Origin: Candidatus Methylomirabilota bacterium | GTDB lineage: Bacteria > Methylomirabilota > Methylomirabilia > Methylomirabilales > Methylomirabilaceae | NCBI GenBank assembly: GCA_016207095.1 | Contig: JACQQF010000064.1 | Coordinates: 1-62,033, forward strand | DNA: 62,033 nt | Direction: 5' to 3' | Shown here: positions 1 to 9,026 of the stretch, piece by piece | Numbering within the stretch: the stretch's first letter is position 1 | How the letters are laid out: each line of letters opens with the position of its first letter | Position numbers and translations under genes: made by a program | Notes under the pieces: model-generated | Database searches by the model: none | The model's input: the letters and a program-made list of their open reading frames with translations, nothing else | What the model was told of the DNA's origin: nothing

Positions 1-141
1 GAGATGGTCATGCCCGGGGACAACGTCGCGCTCAGCGTCGAGCTGATCCAACCGATCGCCATGGAGAAGGAGCTCCGCTTCGCCATCCGCGAGGGGGGCC
101 GGACCGTCGGGGCCGGGGTCGTGAGCGACGTGGTGGCGTAG
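1..141 (+). CDS. tuf: Elongation factor Tu, C-terminal fragment
   Basis: The window opens inside this gene; 46 codons and a TAG stop are visible. The translation has the EF-Tu domain III signature: MVMPGDNV near the start, [21 protein letters not shown] in the middle and the VV(S)xVxA ending. EF-Tu delivers aminoacyl-tRNA to the ribosomal A site as a GTP complex. Position directly upstream of rpsJ is the usual arrangement of the str-S10 junction, so it was probably preceded by fusA and rpsG outside the window. The GTPase domain cannot be seen here. Confidence 0.97.
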   Translation, partial: EMVMPGDNVALSVELIQPIAMEKELRFAIREGGRTVGAGVVSDVVA

Positions 142-181
142 GCCGTGGGGGGGCGTTCGAGTTGCGGGCTTGCGGGATGAT

Positions 182-490
182 ATGGAAAATCAGCGGATAC
201 GGATTAGACTGAAGGCATACGATCACCGAATCCTCGATCAGTCGGCCAAGGAGATCGTCAACACGGCCCAGCGAACGGGCGCCAGGGTCTCCGGACCTAT
301 TCCGTTGCCGACGAAGATCAGCCGATATACGGTCCTGCGTTCACCGCATATCGATAAGAAGTCGCGGGAGCAGTTTGAGATTCGGACTCACATCCGGCTC
401 ATGGACATATTGGATGCACAACCCCAGACCGTCGATGCCTTGATGCGGCTGGACCTGCCGGCGGGCGTGGACGTTGAAATCAAACTCTAG
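182..490 (+). CDS. rpsJ: 30S ribosomal protein S10
   Basis: This 102-residue protein matches the normal S10 length and has the family sequence [17 protein letters not shown] near the N-terminus, followed by the [26 protein letters not shown] block. S10 sits in the 30S head and also partners NusB in transcription antitermination at boxA, relevant because a boxA occurs upstream of the 16S gene at 61333. An in-frame TTG lies 12 nt upstream, but the ATG at 182 gives the standard [14 protein letters not shown] start. It is the first gene of the S10 operon, 40 nt after tuf. Confidence 0.97.
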   Translation: MENQRIRIRLKAYDHRILDQSAKEIVNTAQRTGARVSGPIPLPTKISRYTVLRSPHIDKKSREQFEIRTHIRLMDILDAQPQTVDALMRLDLPAGVDVEIKL

Positions 491-568
491 AAATGCCGTC
501 AGGCGTTCAGCCGTCAGCCTTCAGCCAATAGCTGAGAGCTGATGGCTGAGAGCTGAAAGCTAATTACC
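491..568 (+). repeat. Heptad inverted-repeat array A (GCCGTCA/GCTGAGA type), rpsJ-rplC gap
   Basis: The gap reads almost entirely as 7-bp units: GCCGTCA, GCCGTCA, GCCTTCA in the left half, then GCTGAGA, GCTGATG, GCTGAGA, GCTGAAA in the right half. TCAGC/GCTGA blocks of the two halves are complementary, so the RNA could fold into an imperfect hairpin with arms of about 30 nt. It begins about 4 nt after the rpsJ stop and ends about 5 nt before the rplC GTG, which has no evident Shine-Dalgarno. It is one of seven arrays of the same architecture in the window. Confidence 0.85.
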
Positions 569-1201
569 GTGAGTATCGGACTGATCGGCAAGAAGGTCGG
601 GATGACGCAACTGTTTGACGAGAACGGCAAAGTCGTCCCTGTGACCGTCATAGAGGCCGGCCCATGTCCGGTGGTGCAGCGGAAGACCGCCGCCATTGAC
701 GGCTATGAGGCGATCCAGATCGGCTTTTGGCCACAGCTCAAGGCGAAGAGGGTCTCCAGGCCGATGAGGGGCCACTTTGAGAAGGTCAAGGTGGCTCCGC
801 AGAAACAGCTTCGAGAGTTCCGGCTCGAGTCGGCGGCGCCCCCCTCGTACACTGTCGGCCAGGTGTTGACCGTTGCGCTCTTCGGGGTGGGAGAGAAGGT
901 CCGGGTGATCGGGACCTCGAAGGGGAAGGGGTTTCAGGGCGGCGTCAAGCGGTGGGGCTACCGTGGCGGTCCGGAAACGCACGGCTCCATGTTCCACCGG
1001 GCCCCCGGTTCCATCGGCGCGTCGTCCTTTCCCTCGCGAGTCTTCAAAGGGCATCATATGCCGGGGCGAATGGGTGGGGCGCTGACGACCGTCAAGGCCC
1101 TGAAGGTAGTGAAGGTTATCCCCGAGCAGAACCTCCTGCTGGTGAGAGGTGCGGTTCCGGGACCTGCGGGCGGCCTGCTCACCATCCTGAAGCGAAGATA
1201 A
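569..1201 (+). CDS. rplC: 50S ribosomal protein L3
   Basis: A 210-residue L3 starting at GTG with the canonical [20 protein letters not shown]-terminus. The conserved basic loop that reaches toward the peptidyl transferase centre is present ([17 protein letters not shown], then a [16 protein letters not shown] block). The ending LLTILKRR is typical. L3 is an early assembly protein of the large subunit. The start is preceded by a heptad repeat rather than a recognisable ribosome-binding site. It lies 4 nt before rplD. Confidence 0.97.
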   Translation: MSIGLIGKKVGMTQLFDENGKVVPVTVIEAGPCPVVQRKTAAIDGYEAIQIGFWPQLKAKRVSRPMRGHFEKVKVAPQKQLREFRLESAAPPSYTVGQVLTVALFGVGEKVRVIGTSKGKGFQGGVKRWGYRGGPETHGSMFHRAPGSIGASSFPSRVFKGHHMPGRMGGALTTVKALKVVKVIPEQNLLLVRGAVPGPAGGLLTILKRR

Positions 1202-1205
1202 TCCG

Positions 1206-1844
1206 ATGGCCCAGAAGATCGCCCAGATTGTGGATATGAACAACGCGATGGCAGGGGAGGTTGCCCTCGACGAGGGGGTATTCGGCGCCGTCGTAAGACC
1301 GCACCTGGTTCACGATGTGGTCAGGATGCAACTTGCCAAGCGCCGACAGGGGACCGCCTCGACCCGCACGCGATCGGGCGTCCGAGGGGGCGGAAAGAAA
1401 CCTTGGAAACAGAAGGGAACAGGCCGGGCTCGGGCCGGGACGATCCGCTCGCCGTTGTGGCGGGGCGGGGGCACCGTTTTCGGGCCGACGCCCAGGAGCT
1501 ACGCCTACCTCGTCCCGAGGCGGGTCAGGGCTGCTGCGCTTTGCGCCGCACTCTCCTCGAAGGCTCAGGCGGGTCGCCTCATCATTCTGGAGAACCTCTC
1601 CCAGGAGCGCCCGAGCACCAAAGGGTTCAAGGCGTTGCTCCAAAGGTTGGGGGTCAAGGGGCGGGTCTTGATCGTGACGGATCGAGTGCAGGGAGACGAC
1701 GCGGCCACCAAGTCTTGCAGCAATCTTCGGGATGTCCTGCTGCTCCCCGTGCAAGGGCTCAATGTCTATGATCTCCTCAAGCACGAGACCCTGATCATCA
1801 CCCGGGCAGCGCTCAGCATGGTGGAGGAGGCGTGGAAGCCGTGA
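1206..1844 (+). CDS. rplD: 50S ribosomal protein L4
   Basis: A 212-residue L4 starting at ATG. The conserved exit-tunnel loop is visible as RRQGTASTRTRSGVRGGGKK followed by PWKQKGTGRARAG and SPLWRGGGTVFGPTPRSY. L4 lines the nascent peptide tunnel and in some bacteria represses its own S10 operon; I see no recognisable S10 leader here, so autoregulation cannot be claimed. It overlaps the start of rplW by 13 nt, suggesting translational coupling. Confidence 0.97.
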   Translation: MAQKIAQIVDMNNAMAGEVALDEGVFGAVVRPHLVHDVVRMQLAKRRQGTASTRTRSGVRGGGKKPWKQKGTGRARAGTIRSPLWRGGGTVFGPTPRSYAYLVPRRVRAAALCAALSSKAQAGRLIILENLSQERPSTKGFKALLQRLGVKGRVLIVTDRVQGDDAATKSCSNLRDVLLLPVQGLNVYDLLKHETLIITRAALSMVEEAWKP

Positions 1845-2131
1845 GGGAGCCTCATCAGATCATCCACCGCCCTGTCATCACCGAGAAGGGGACCGGGTTG
1901 AAGGATCAGGTCAACCAGTACCTCTTCGAGGTGGCCCGTGATGCAAACAAGATCGAGATCAAGCGTGCCGTTGAATCGCTCTTTCGCGTGAAAGTTCTCC
2001 AGGTCCGCACCCTCTCGATGAAGGGCAAGAAGAAAAGGGTGGGCCGCTCTGTCGGTCGGACCCCTGATTGGAAGAAAGCGGTGGCGACCCTGAAAGAGGG
2101 GGATAGCATCGAGTTTTTCGAGGGAGTCTAG
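1832..2131 (+). CDS. rplW: 50S ribosomal protein L23
   Basis: A 99-residue L23 starting at GTG within the end of rplD, after a GGAGGAGG sequence a few nt upstream. The IIHRPVITEKG motif near the N-terminus and the KVLQVRTLSMKGKKKRVGR block identify the family. L23 borders the peptide exit and is the docking site for trigger factor and signal recognition particle. It is followed by an unusually long 210-nt gap before rplB that holds a palindromic element. Confidence 0.97.
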   Translation: MEAVREPHQIIHRPVITEKGTGLKDQVNQYLFEVARDANKIEIKRAVESLFRVKVLQVRTLSMKGKKKRVGRSVGRTPDWKKAVATLKEGDSIEFFEGV

Positions 2132-2341
2132 TGCCGAGCCAATTGATGTCGCCTGGCGGCGTTGCGGCCTTCCGGGGCACTCCCTGCGACGTACCTAGAT
2201 TGTACGTCGGGTACCCGCACAGTGGGTGCGGCTCCGGACGCCGCGCCTGCACCCACCTTCGGTGGGTACCCGGCTCACCACTTGGCCCGGCATGGTTGTG
2301 GCCAACAACTAGAGTAAAGAATTTGTTGGGGGTCCACTAGA
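2132..2341. repeat. Palindrome-rich intergenic element between rplW and rplB
   Basis: This 210-nt gap holds nested palindromes. CGACGTAC and GTACGTCG flank a 7-nt loop at about 2189-2211. ACCCACC-TTC-GGTGGGT forms a tight hairpin at about 2250-2268. A GGGTACCC-(8 nt)-TGGGTGC block is mirrored downstream as GCACCCA-(9 nt)-GGGTACCC, giving a larger imperfect inverted repeat. The structure resembles a REP/MITE-like element, but only one copy is present here. It differs from the heptad arrays in having no 7-bp phase. The end carries the rplB leader with GGGGG before the GTG start. Confidence 0.6.
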
Positions 2342-3160
2342 GTGCCGATCCGAACCTACAAGCCGACATCGCCGGGCCGTCGCTTCCAGAGCGTTCTGGA
2401 CTCTTCCGATCTGAGCAGGACGAGACCGGAAAAGGGGTTGCTGCGTCCCCTCAGGAAGACCGGCGGGCGGAACGCGGCGGGGCGGCTGACGAGCCGTCAT
2501 CGTGGCGGCGGCCACAAACAAATGTATCGCCTCGTCGATTTCAGCCGGACCAAGACCGGGGTGCCGGCCAAGGTTGCGTCGATCGAGTACGATCCGAATC
2601 GCTCCGCAAGGATCGCTCTCCTTCATTATGCAGACGGCGAGAAACGGTACATTATTGCCCCTGCCGGCCTTCAGGTCGGGGAACAGCTCATGTCTGGTCC
2701 GGAGGCCGAGATCAAGGTGGGGAACGCTCTCCCACTGCGACATATTCCGGTCGGGATGACGCTCCATAATCTCGAGTTAAAGGTAGGCAAGGGAGCTCAA
2801 TTGGCAAGGAGTGCCGGTTCCGGGGCACAGTTTCTGGCCAAAGAAGGCGAGTACGGTTTGGTGAAGCTTCCCTCCGGGGAGGTGCGCCGGATCGCCCTTG
2901 ACTGTACGGCGGTCATCGGCCAAGTGGGAAACCCGGATCACGAGAATATCTCGTTGGGAAAGGCCGGTCGGTCCCGATGGCTTGGGATCAGGCCCTCAGT
3001 GAGGGGCGTGGCCATGAACCCCCATGATCACCCACTGGGAGGTGGCGAGGGAAAGACCTCCGGAGGCCGCCATCCCTGCAGCCCCTGGGGCAAGGTGGAG
3101 CGCAAAACCCGGAAGAAGGGGAAATCCTCCGATCGGTTTATTGTGAAGCGCAGAAAGTAA
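2342..3160 (+). CDS. rplB: 50S ribosomal protein L2
   Basis: A 272-residue L2 starting at GTG. It begins [15 protein letters not shown], carries the RNA-binding OB and SH3-like domains ([39 protein letters not shown]), and ends with the peptidyl-transferase-proximal [19 protein letters not shown] motif, including the conserved histidine of NPHDHP. L2 helps subunit association and catalysis. The next gene rpsS is separated by heptad array B. Confidence 0.97.
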   Translation: MPIRTYKPTSPGRRFQSVLDSSDLSRTRPEKGLLRPLRKTGGRNAAGRLTSRHRGGGHKQMYRLVDFSRTKTGVPAKVASIEYDPNRSARIALLHYADGEKRYIIAPAGLQVGEQLMSGPEAEIKVGNALPLRHIPVGMTLHNLELKVGKGAQLARSAGSGAQFLAKEGEYGLVKLPSGEVRRIALDCTAVIGQVGNPDHENISLGKAGRSRWLGIRPSVRGVAMNPHDHPLGGGEGKTSGGRHPCSPWGKVERKTRKKGKSSDRFIVKRRK

Positions 3161-3258
3161 GTGCGAGGTCCGAGGTCCGAAGTGCGAGGTGCGAAAAAGG
3201 CAGTGTGATGACTGAACTCTCGTGTTGCTTGACCAGAACCCCGCACCCCGCACCTTAC
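3161..3258 (+). repeat. Heptad inverted-repeat array B (GTGCGAG type), rplB-rpsS gap
   Basis: Immediately after the rplB stop five consecutive 7-mers run in phase at 3161-3195: GTGCGAG, GTCCGAG, GTCCGAA, GTGCGAG, GTGCGAA. A complementary right arm of CCCCGCA-type heptads lies at 3239-3258, directly before the AGGAGG of rpsS. The spacer of about 43 nt between the arms is not periodic. It is the same word family as arrays E and G elsewhere in the window. Confidence 0.85.
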
Positions 3259-3270
3259 CAGGAGGTCAGT

Positions 3271-3555
3271 GTGTCGCGATCATTGAAAAAGGGTCCGTAT
3301 GTGGACGCCAAGCTTCTGAAGAAGATCGAGACGATGAACGAGGCAAGGGACAAAAAGATCATCAAGACTTGGTCTCGGCGGTCGATCATTCTCCCTGAAT
3401 TCGTGGGGCACACGCTGGCGGTCCATAACGGAAAGAAATTCATCCCCATATACATTAGCGAGAATATGGTCGGGCATAAGCTGGGGGAGTTTTCCCCAAC
3501 AAGGACCTTTCGCGGGCATGGGGCACACACCGCGCGCGCCACGGCGCTGAAGTAA
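3271..3555 (+). CDS. rpsS: 30S ribosomal protein S19
   Basis: A 94-residue S19. The GTG at 3271 gives the standard [19 protein letters not shown] start and is preceded by AGGAGG; the reading frame stays open 66 nt further upstream, but that extension only translates the repeat array. Family motifs include [23 protein letters not shown] and [18 protein letters not shown]19 sits in the 30S head near the A-site finger. Confidence 0.97.
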   Translation: MSRSLKKGPYVDAKLLKKIETMNEARDKKIIKTWSRRSIILPEFVGHTLAVHNGKKFIPIYISENMVGHKLGEFSPTRTFRGHGAHTARATALK

Positions 3556-3572
3556 CGGGGATCGAATCGATT

Positions 3573-3914
3573 ATGGAATGCCGTGCGGTTGGCCGGTTCA
3601 TACGAATTCCGCCCCGAAAGGCGAGGTTGGTCGTTGACCTGATTCGAGGTCATGACATCAACTGGGCGCTCAACACAGTGAAGTTTACGAAGAAGTATGC
3701 AGCCCGGGTGGTGGAGAAGATCCTCAAGTCGGCCCTGGCCAATGCGCAACACAACCACGGGGCCAAAGACGTTGACCGCCTCTTTGTCAAGGAGGCCTTC
3801 GTGGATCAAGGCCCGACCACGAAACGACTCCGGCCTCGTGCCATGGGACGGGCAACGCCGATCAAGAAGCGGAGCAGTCACATCACCATCGTCCTGAAAG
3901 AGAAAGAACTGTAA
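3573..3914 (+). CDS. rplV: 50S ribosomal protein L22
   Basis: A 113-residue L22, close to the family length. The N-terminus [21 protein letters not shown] and the C-terminal beta-hairpin sequence [20 protein letters not shown], which extends into the exit tunnel, are both present. L22 forms part of the tunnel constriction with L4. It is 17 nt from rpsS and about 75 nt from rpsC. Confidence 0.97.
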   Translation: MECRAVGRFIRIPPRKARLVVDLIRGHDINWALNTVKFTKKYAARVVEKILKSALANAQHNHGAKDVDRLFVKEAFVDQGPTTKRLRPRAMGRATPIKKRSSHITIVLKEKEL

Positions 3915-3989
3915 CCTGATTCTGTTTCTGCTGACCGCTGGGGCTTTCCTCCTCGGGGGACCTATGAGCCAGCGAGCCTTGGAGGTGTG

Positions 3990-4700
3990 ATGGGGCAGAA
4001 AGTCCACCCTGTAGGGTTCCGTCTCGGTATCATTAAGACGTGGAAGTCAAGGTGGTTCGCCACCAAAGGGTACGCGGACACCCTTCACGAAGATCTGAGG
4101 CTTCGCCGTTTCATCAAGGAGCGGGTCTATCACGCCGGGGTGTCCAGCATCGACATCGAGCGGAAGGCCGATCAGATACGCATTCTTATCCACACCGCCA
4201 GGCCCGGCATTATTATCGGGAAGAAAGGCTCGGAGGTGGAGAAACTGAAATCTGCACTCTCCAGCATGACCAGGAAGCAGGTTCAACTCGATATCTTGGA
4301 GGTTCGGAAGGCTGAACTGGACGCCCAGTTGATTGCCGAACAGGTCGCTTCTCAGCTCATGCGTCGGGTGGCCTTCAGGCGCGCCATGAAGAAAACCGTC
4401 CAGTCCACGATGCGGCTGGGGGCCCAAGGGGTTCAGATTGCGTGCGCCGGCCGTCTGGCCGGGGCGGAGATCGCCCGGAGAGAATGGTACCGCGAGGGGC
4501 GGATGCCCCTGAATACGCTGCGGGCCGATATCGACTACGGATTTACTCAGGCGAAGACCACCTATGGACTGATCGGGGTCAAGTGCTGGGTGTTCCAGGG
4601 TGAGGTGCTTCCCGAAATGCTGCTTGCCAAGCAGGAGCGGGAGGTCCCGCCGTTGGATCGACTCCGGCGGCCCAGGGGGCCTGCCCCGATCAAAGGCTGA
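3990..4700 (+). CDS. rpsC: 30S ribosomal protein S3
   Basis: A 236-residue S3 with [21 protein letters not shown] at its start, a KH domain ([20 protein letters not shown], around residues 75-95) and the C-terminal S3 domain ([16 protein letters not shown]-like block). S3 lines the mRNA entry channel and contributes to helicase activity. A GTG is one codon upstream, but GGAGG at 3981-3985 and the conserved MGQK start favour the ATG at 3990. Confidence 0.96.
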   Translation: MGQKVHPVGFRLGIIKTWKSRWFATKGYADTLHEDLRLRRFIKERVYHAGVSSIDIERKADQIRILIHTARPGIIIGKKGSEVEKLKSALSSMTRKQVQLDILEVRKAELDAQLIAEQVASQLMRRVAFRRAMKKTVQSTMRLGAQGVQIACAGRLAGAEIARREWYREGRMPLNTLRADIDYGFTQAKTTYGLIGVKCWVFQGEVLPEMLLAKQEREVPPLDRLRRPRGPAPIKG

Positions 4701-4705
4701 GCACG

Positions 4706-5125
4706 ATGCTGGCACCCAAGCGGGTCAAGTTCCGTAAACAACACCGGGGGCGCCGGACCGGAGTTGCCATCCGCGGCTCGACGTTGACGTTCGGAGAGTA
4801 CGGCCTGAAAGCCCTGGAGGCCGCCTGGATCACGAACCGGCAGATCGAAGCCGCACGGCGCGCCGTCACCCGCCATATCAAGAGGGGCGGCAAGGTGTGG
4901 ATACGAATCTTTCCGGATAAGCCGACGACGAAGAAACCGGCTGAGACACGGATGGGCAAGGGGAAGGGTGCCCCGGAGGGATGGGTGGCGGTGGTGAAGC
5001 CAGGCCGGGTCCTCTGCGAAATGGAAGGGGTAACTGAGGCAAATGCCCGGGAGGCGATGCGCCTTGCCGCCTATAAGCTTCCTATTGCCACCCGCTTTGT
5101 CTCTCGCAAAATGGCGGCGAACTAA
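4706..5125 (+). CDS. rplP: 50S ribosomal protein L16
   Basis: A 139-residue L16 beginning [19 protein letters not shown], with the conserved [21 protein letters not shown] helix and the [21 protein letters not shown] loop that contacts the A-site tRNA. The length matches the family. It follows rpsC by 5 nt and precedes rpmC by 8 nt, as in most bacteria. Confidence 0.97.
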   Translation: MLAPKRVKFRKQHRGRRTGVAIRGSTLTFGEYGLKALEAAWITNRQIEAARRAVTRHIKRGGKVWIRIFPDKPTTKKPAETRMGKGKGAPEGWVAVVKPGRVLCEMEGVTEANAREAMRLAAYKLPIATRFVSRKMAAN

Positions 5126-5133
5126 GGGCGACG

Positions 5134-5355
5134 ATGGACGCCAAGGAGTTTCGGGAGCTGAGCACGGATGAGCTGGACCAGAAGCTTCGCGATCTCAGGG
5201 ATGACCTCTTCAAGCTGAAGCTCAGGGCATCGGTCACGCAGCTCGAGAACCCGTCGCGCATCCGACAACTCCGACGGGAGATCGCCCGCGGAATGACTGT
5301 GCTGCGGGAGTTGGCACGCAAGCAGGCTTCTCCAGCGACGGAGCAGGCACAATGA
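5134..5355 (+). CDS. rpmC: 50S ribosomal protein L29
   Basis: A 73-residue, mostly helical L29. The pattern [25 protein letters not shown] and the later [17 protein letters not shown] are the family hallmarks. L29 borders the exit tunnel next to L23. Its stop overlaps the start of rpsQ in an ATGA arrangement, indicating coupled translation. Confidence 0.96.
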   Translation: MDAKEFRELSTDELDQKLRDLRDDLFKLKLRASVTQLENPSRIRQLRREIARGMTVLRELARKQASPATEQAQ

Positions 5356-5621
5356 CCGAGGAGAGACAACGAGGCCGCCGAAAAACTCTGGTGGGGGTCG
5401 TGGTCAGCGACAAGATGCACAAAACAGCCGTGGTTATGGTGGAGCGCCTCGTTCGTCATGAGATGTACGGCAAGATGATCCGGCGCAAGACAAAGTTCAA
5501 GGCCCACGACGAGGAGAATCGTTGCGGGATTGGTGACAAGGTTGTCATCGTGGAGACGCGGCCCCTCAGCAAGGAGAAACACTGGCGTGTAACGGAAGTG
5601 CTGGAGAAAGCAGCCGTCTGA
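5352..5621 (+). CDS. rpsQ: 30S ribosomal protein S17
   Basis: An 89-residue OB-fold S17 with the signature [21 protein letters not shown], then KYGK-like [19 protein letters not shown] and the [15 protein letters not shown] ending. It is a primary 16S-binding assembly protein. It is coupled to rpmC by a 4-nt overlap. The 135-nt gap to rplN shows nothing recognisable. Confidence 0.97.
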   Translation: MTEERQRGRRKTLVGVVVSDKMHKTAVVMVERLVRHEMYGKMIRRKTKFKAHDEENRCGIGDKVVIVETRPLSKEKHWRVTEVLEKAAV

Positions 5622-5756
5622 TCGGGTGGGCGCGCTGCAGGCAGGAGTGAAGGTTGGTTCGTTACAACCCGTCCTTTTCAACGGTTAACGGTACGCTGTA
5701 GGCCTTCGCTGCCAGGTCAAACGGCACCGGGATGGAGACAGGTAAGGTAGACAAAC

Positions 5757-6125
5757 GTGATCGGATTAAGGACCATCATGGAGGTGGCCGACAATTCCGG
5801 CGCCAAGCGGATCTCTCTGATCAAGGTGCTGGGGGGATCGGCGAAGAGGTACGCTCGCCTGGGCGACATCATCGTCGCGAACGTCAAGGAAGCGGTCCCG
5901 GAGGGCTCGGTGAAGAAAGGTGATGTGGTGAGGGCTGTGGTGGTCCGGACCTCAAAGGAACTTCGGCGCCCTGATGGATCCTACATCAAATTCGATCGAA
6001 ACGCCGCTGTGCTCCTGAACGAGCAGAATAACCCGGTTGGCACACGGATCTTTGGGCCGGTAGCGCGAGAGCTCCGTGACGCCCAGTTCATGAAGATTAT
6101 TTCCCTGGCGCCAGAGGTGGTCTAA
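5757..6125 (+). CDS. rplN: 50S ribosomal protein L14
   Basis: A 122-residue L14 that matches the universal family along its whole length: [19 protein letters not shown] near the start and [29 protein letters not shown] in the second half. The GTG at 5757 gives the expected [17 protein letters not shown]-terminus. L14 forms intersubunit bridges and binds the silencing factor RsfS. Confidence 0.96.
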   Translation: MIGLRTIMEVADNSGAKRISLIKVLGGSAKRYARLGDIIVANVKEAVPEGSVKKGDVVRAVVVRTSKELRRPDGSYIKFDRNAAVLLNEQNNPVGTRIFGPVARELRDAQFMKIISLAPEVV

Positions 6126-6215
6126 CACGAGGAGAATCGGTCTGAGCTCCCAGATCGTGGATCGTAGTTCGGCTGCGTTCTCTCGCCTGGGATTGCCCAC
6201 TCTCTGAGGATAATT

Positions 6216-6545
6216 ATGGCGGTGGAATACGGGCGTGCGGTCAAGAAGAATGATCTGGTAATGGTGATCGCCGGGAAGGACAAGGGGAAGCGCGGTAAGG
6301 TTTTGAAGGTGATCCCCAAGATAGACCGAGCCCTGGTCGAAAAGCTCAACCTCATCAAGCGCCATACGAAGCCCGGGGCGGCCTCGAAACAGGGTGGCAT
6401 CCTCGAGCGTGAGAACCCGATTCACATCTCGAACCTTATGCTGGTGTGCAACAAGTGCGACCGCCCTGTCCGAGTCGGCACCAGCCACCTGAGTGATGGC
6501 AGGAAGGTACGAGTGTGTAGGAAGTGCGGCGAGGTGGTTGACTAG
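6216..6545 (+). CDS. rplX: 50S ribosomal protein L24
   Basis: A 109-residue L24 with the KOW motif ([23 protein letters not shown]) near the N-terminus. The C-terminal half keeps a four-cysteine CxxC...CxxC pattern (VCNKCDRP ... [10 protein letters not shown]), the zinc-ribbon-like form seen in many bacteria. L24 is an assembly initiator of the 50S subunit. It ends 9 nt before rplE. Confidence 0.97.
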   Translation: MAVEYGRAVKKNDLVMVIAGKDKGKRGKVLKVIPKIDRALVEKLNLIKRHTKPGAASKQGGILERENPIHISNLMLVCNKCDRPVRVGTSHLSDGRKVRVCRKCGEVVD

Positions 6546-6554
6546 GGGGGACGA

Positions 6555-7169
6555 ATGGCGGAACCGGTGAAACCAAAGAAGGGAGCAAAGAAAGCCGCCA
6601 AGGAGGTTGAGGCGCAGCCGCACGTTGTGCCCCGGCTCCGCGAGCGCTTTCGCCGGGAGATCACCCCTGCCCTGATGAAGCAGTTCGGGTATAAGAATGT
6701 TTGGCAGGTACCTCGCCCCCTGAAGGTGGTCATCAACATGGGGTTGGGAGAAGCTGTGGCGAACGTGAAGGTGATCGATGCGGCCGTAGAGGAGCTCTCG
6801 GCCGTGACGGGACAGCGGCCTGTTGTCACCCGCGCCAAGGGGTCTGAAGCGGGTTTCAAGCTGAGGACCGGGATGCCTATCGGCTGCAAGGTCACCATGC
6901 GGGGGGATCGGATGTACGAGTTCTTGGACCGGTTCCTCAATATGACGCTTCCCCGCATCAGGGATTTCAGAGGGGTTCCGGCCAAGTCCTTCGACGGCCG
7001 AGGCAACTATAATCTCGGCGTCAGGGAGCAGCTCATCTTCCCGGAGATCAAGTATGACAAGGTGGACGCGGTCCGAGGGATGGACATTGCCGTTGAGACC
7101 TCGGCCAGGACGGATGAGGAAGCCCGGGCGCTCTTAACCCATCTCGGATTTCCGTTCCAGAGGACCTAG
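6555..7169 (+). CDS. rplE: 50S ribosomal protein L5
   Basis: A 204-residue L5, about 25 residues longer than the usual 179 because of a Lys/Ala-rich N-terminal tail ([20 protein letters not shown]). The body is standard: [19 protein letters not shown], then [15 protein letters not shown] and [18 protein letters not shown]5 binds 5S rRNA and touches the P-site tRNA. The tail start is supported by GGGGGA just upstream. Confidence 0.96.
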   Translation: MAEPVKPKKGAKKAAKEVEAQPHVVPRLRERFRREITPALMKQFGYKNVWQVPRPLKVVINMGLGEAVANVKVIDAAVEELSAVTGQRPVVTRAKGSEAGFKLRTGMPIGCKVTMRGDRMYEFLDRFLNMTLPRIRDFRGVPAKSFDGRGNYNLGVREQLIFPEIKYDKVDAVRGMDIAVETSARTDEEARALLTHLGFPFQRT

Positions 7170-7273
7170 CGCCATGATCCTAGAGTGTGAAAGCAGATGT
7201 CGTTCACCGCGAGCATCTCGAAAAGTGAGCATTCCCGATGGAGGGAGAGGGAAGGGCCGCCTTCTCAGCAGCC

Positions 7274-7459
7274 ATGGCAAAGCTATCGCTAATCCTTAAG
7301 AGCCAGCGTCAGCCGAAATTCAAGGTGCGCGCGTATCGCCGGTGCCGGCTGTGTGGACGATCGCGCGGCTATATGCGAAAGTTCGGGATGTGTCGGATCT
7401 GCTTTAGGGACCTGGCCCTCCGGGGAGAGGTCCCTGGTGTGGTCAAGGCGAGTTGGTAG
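7274..7459 (+). CDS. rpsN: 30S ribosomal protein S14, zinc-binding type
   Basis: A 61-residue S14 of the short zinc-binding (C+) class: [20 protein letters not shown] followed by CxxC (CRLCGR) and a second CxxC (MCRICF), then [17 protein letters not shown]. The length equals the type Z family. The frame is open 36 nt further upstream, but the ATG at 7274 gives the family start. S14 completes the 30S head. Confidence 0.96.
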   Translation: MAKLSLILKSQRQPKFKVRAYRRCRLCGRSRGYMRKFGMCRICFRDLALRGEVPGVVKASW

Positions 7460-7547
7460 GAGCGCCGCGCGTTCGGGGGTCGACGTCCCGAACGTCCTCG
7501 AGCCTCGAGTCCCGAACACGAACCGTAGAGCATGGAGCCACCCAGCC

Positions 7548-7943
7548 ATGATGACCGATCCTATCGCGGACATGCTGACCAGGATCAGGAATGCCAACCA
7601 GGCAGTCCACGACAAGGTCGACATCCCGACGTCCAGGTTGAAAGTGGAGGTTGCGAAGATCCTTCGGGCGGAGGGGTTTATCAAAAACTTCAAAGTCCTC
7701 GAATCTGACACGCAGGGGATCCTCCGCATCTACCTAAGGTATGGTCAGGGGAATCAGCGAATCATCAGCGGCCTTCGCCGAGTGAGCCGACCCGGACTTC
7801 GCGTGTACGCCAACTCGCGGCGCTTGCCACGGGTGATGAGCGGCCTGGGCGTCGCGATCCTCTCCACCTCGCAGGGACTCATGACGGAGCGTGCTGCGAA
7901 GGAGCGCGGGGTGGGCGGCGAGGTGCTCTGCCACGTCTGGTGA
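7548..7943 (+). CDS. rpsH: 30S ribosomal protein S8
   Basis: A 131-residue S8 with MTDPIADMLTRIRNANQA at the start and the RVSRPGLRVYANSRRLPRV and GLGVAILSTSQGLMT RNA-binding blocks. Two consecutive ATGs (7548, 7551) are possible; a GGAG at 7534 suits the first. In gamma-proteobacteria S8 represses the spc operon; no such target can be recognised here. The upstream open frame overlaps rpsN and is not coding. Confidence 0.96.
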   Translation: MMTDPIADMLTRIRNANQAVHDKVDIPTSRLKVEVAKILRAEGFIKNFKVLESDTQGILRIYLRYGQGNQRIISGLRRVSRPGLRVYANSRRLPRVMSGLGVAILSTSQGLMTERAAKERGVGGEVLCHVW

Positions 7944-8025
7944 AGACGGTGCGGGGCGCGATGTTCGGGAGGACGAATCATGCCCCATGGAATGAGGTTG
8001 TAAACCCCGAGGGGGTAAATTGACG

Positions 8026-8562
8026 ATGTCTCGCATCGGAAGGAAGCCGATTCCCATTCCGGACCGGGTGAAGGTGGAGCTGGCCGGAGGGTACGTCTCG
8101 GTGGAGGGACCGAAGGGAAAGCTGTCGCTTCGCCTGCATCACTCGATGGTCGTGAAGGCGGAAGACAACGTGCTGCATTGCGTGCGCCCCTCGGACAACA
8201 AGCTTCATCGTTCTCTTCACGGGCTTACCCGGACGCTGGTCTCTAATATGTTGGAGGGGGTGACCAAGGGGTTCGAAAAGAAGCTGGAGATGATCGGGGT
8301 CGGTTATCGGGCCTCGGTCCAGGGAGGTCACCTGACACTGATGTTAGGCTACTCTCACCCTATCGTCTTTCCGATTCCGGAGGGAATCAAGATCGGGGTG
8401 GAGAATCAAAATCTGCTGACGGTTTCCGGGCCCGATAAACAACAGGTCGGGGAGGTGTCAGCCAAGCTCCGGAGTCTCAGGCCACCCGAGCCGTATAAGG
8501 GCAAAGGGGTCAAGTACGCCAACGAGCGGATTCGCCGTAAGGCTGGGAAGGCCGGCGCGTAG
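8026..8562 (+). CDS. rplF: 50S ribosomal protein L6
   Basis: A 178-residue L6 starting SRIGRKPIPIPDRVKVELAGG, with the duplicated L6 fold and the C-terminal RRPPEPYKGKGVKYANERIRRK-like motif (LRPPEPYKGKGVKYANE). The ATG at 8026 follows GAGGGGG by about 10 nt and is preferred over a TTG two codons upstream. L6 lies near the sarcin-ricin loop and factor-binding site. Confidence 0.97.
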   Translation: MSRIGRKPIPIPDRVKVELAGGYVSVEGPKGKLSLRLHHSMVVKAEDNVLHCVRPSDNKLHRSLHGLTRTLVSNMLEGVTKGFEKKLEMIGVGYRASVQGGHLTLMLGYSHPIVFPIPEGIKIGVENQNLLTVSGPDKQQVGEVSAKLRSLRPPEPYKGKGVKYANERIRRKAGKAGA

Positions 8563-8589
8563 GCCGCATCGCGCCTCGGAGGTTTTGGG

Positions 8590-8958
8590 TTGGCTGGCTA
8601 CGGGGGAAAAGGAGCGAGCAGAGAACGACGGCACCGTCGGATAAGGAAACGTGTCGTCGGGAGCGCGGAACGCCCGCGCCTGTGTGTGTTCAAGAGCGCC
8701 TGCCATATTTATGCCCAGATCATCGACGACGGGCTCGGCAAGACGCTGGCGGCGGCGTCTACCCTTTCCACTGAGGTCAAGGAAAAGGCCAAGACGATTA
8801 ACAAGACCGCTGCTGCCAGATTGGTCGGGGAGACATTGGCGACCAGAGCCTTAGCGGCGAGGGTTGACCGAGTGATTTTTGACCGAGGCGGATACAAGTT
8901 TCACGGGCGCGTCAAGGCGCTGGCCACCGGCGCTCGGGAGAAAGGGCTGAAGTTCTAA
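8590..8958 (+). CDS. rplR: 50S ribosomal protein L18
   Basis: A 122-residue L18 starting at TTG, supported by GGAGG at 8578-8582. The family pattern is clear: [24 protein letters not shown], then [19 protein letters not shown] and [22 protein letters not shown]18 binds 5S rRNA together with L5. The 109-nt gap to rpsE contains a short reading frame with a strong Shine-Dalgarno (see 9027-9074). Confidence 0.96.
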   Translation: MAGYGGKGASRERRHRRIRKRVVGSAERPRLCVFKSACHIYAQIIDDGLGKTLAAASTLSTEVKEKAKTINKTAAARLVGETLATRALAARVDRVIFDRGGYKFHGRVKALATGAREKGLKF

Positions 8959-9026
8959 TGTCGAGTGTGACTCGCCTGCCGGAACCGATCTCTTCAATTG
9001 CGCAGTCCTACCCGGGGGAGGTCTCC

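Noticed and set aside
3161-3258. Heptad arrays as CRISPR or classical tandem repeats
   Set aside because: Units are 7 bp and degenerate with no spacers; they form inverted halves, which does not fit CRISPR.
5622-5756. Possible regulatory element in the rpsQ-rplN gap
   Set aside because: The 135 nt show no 7-bp period, no convincing hairpin and no reading frame; I see nothing to support a call.
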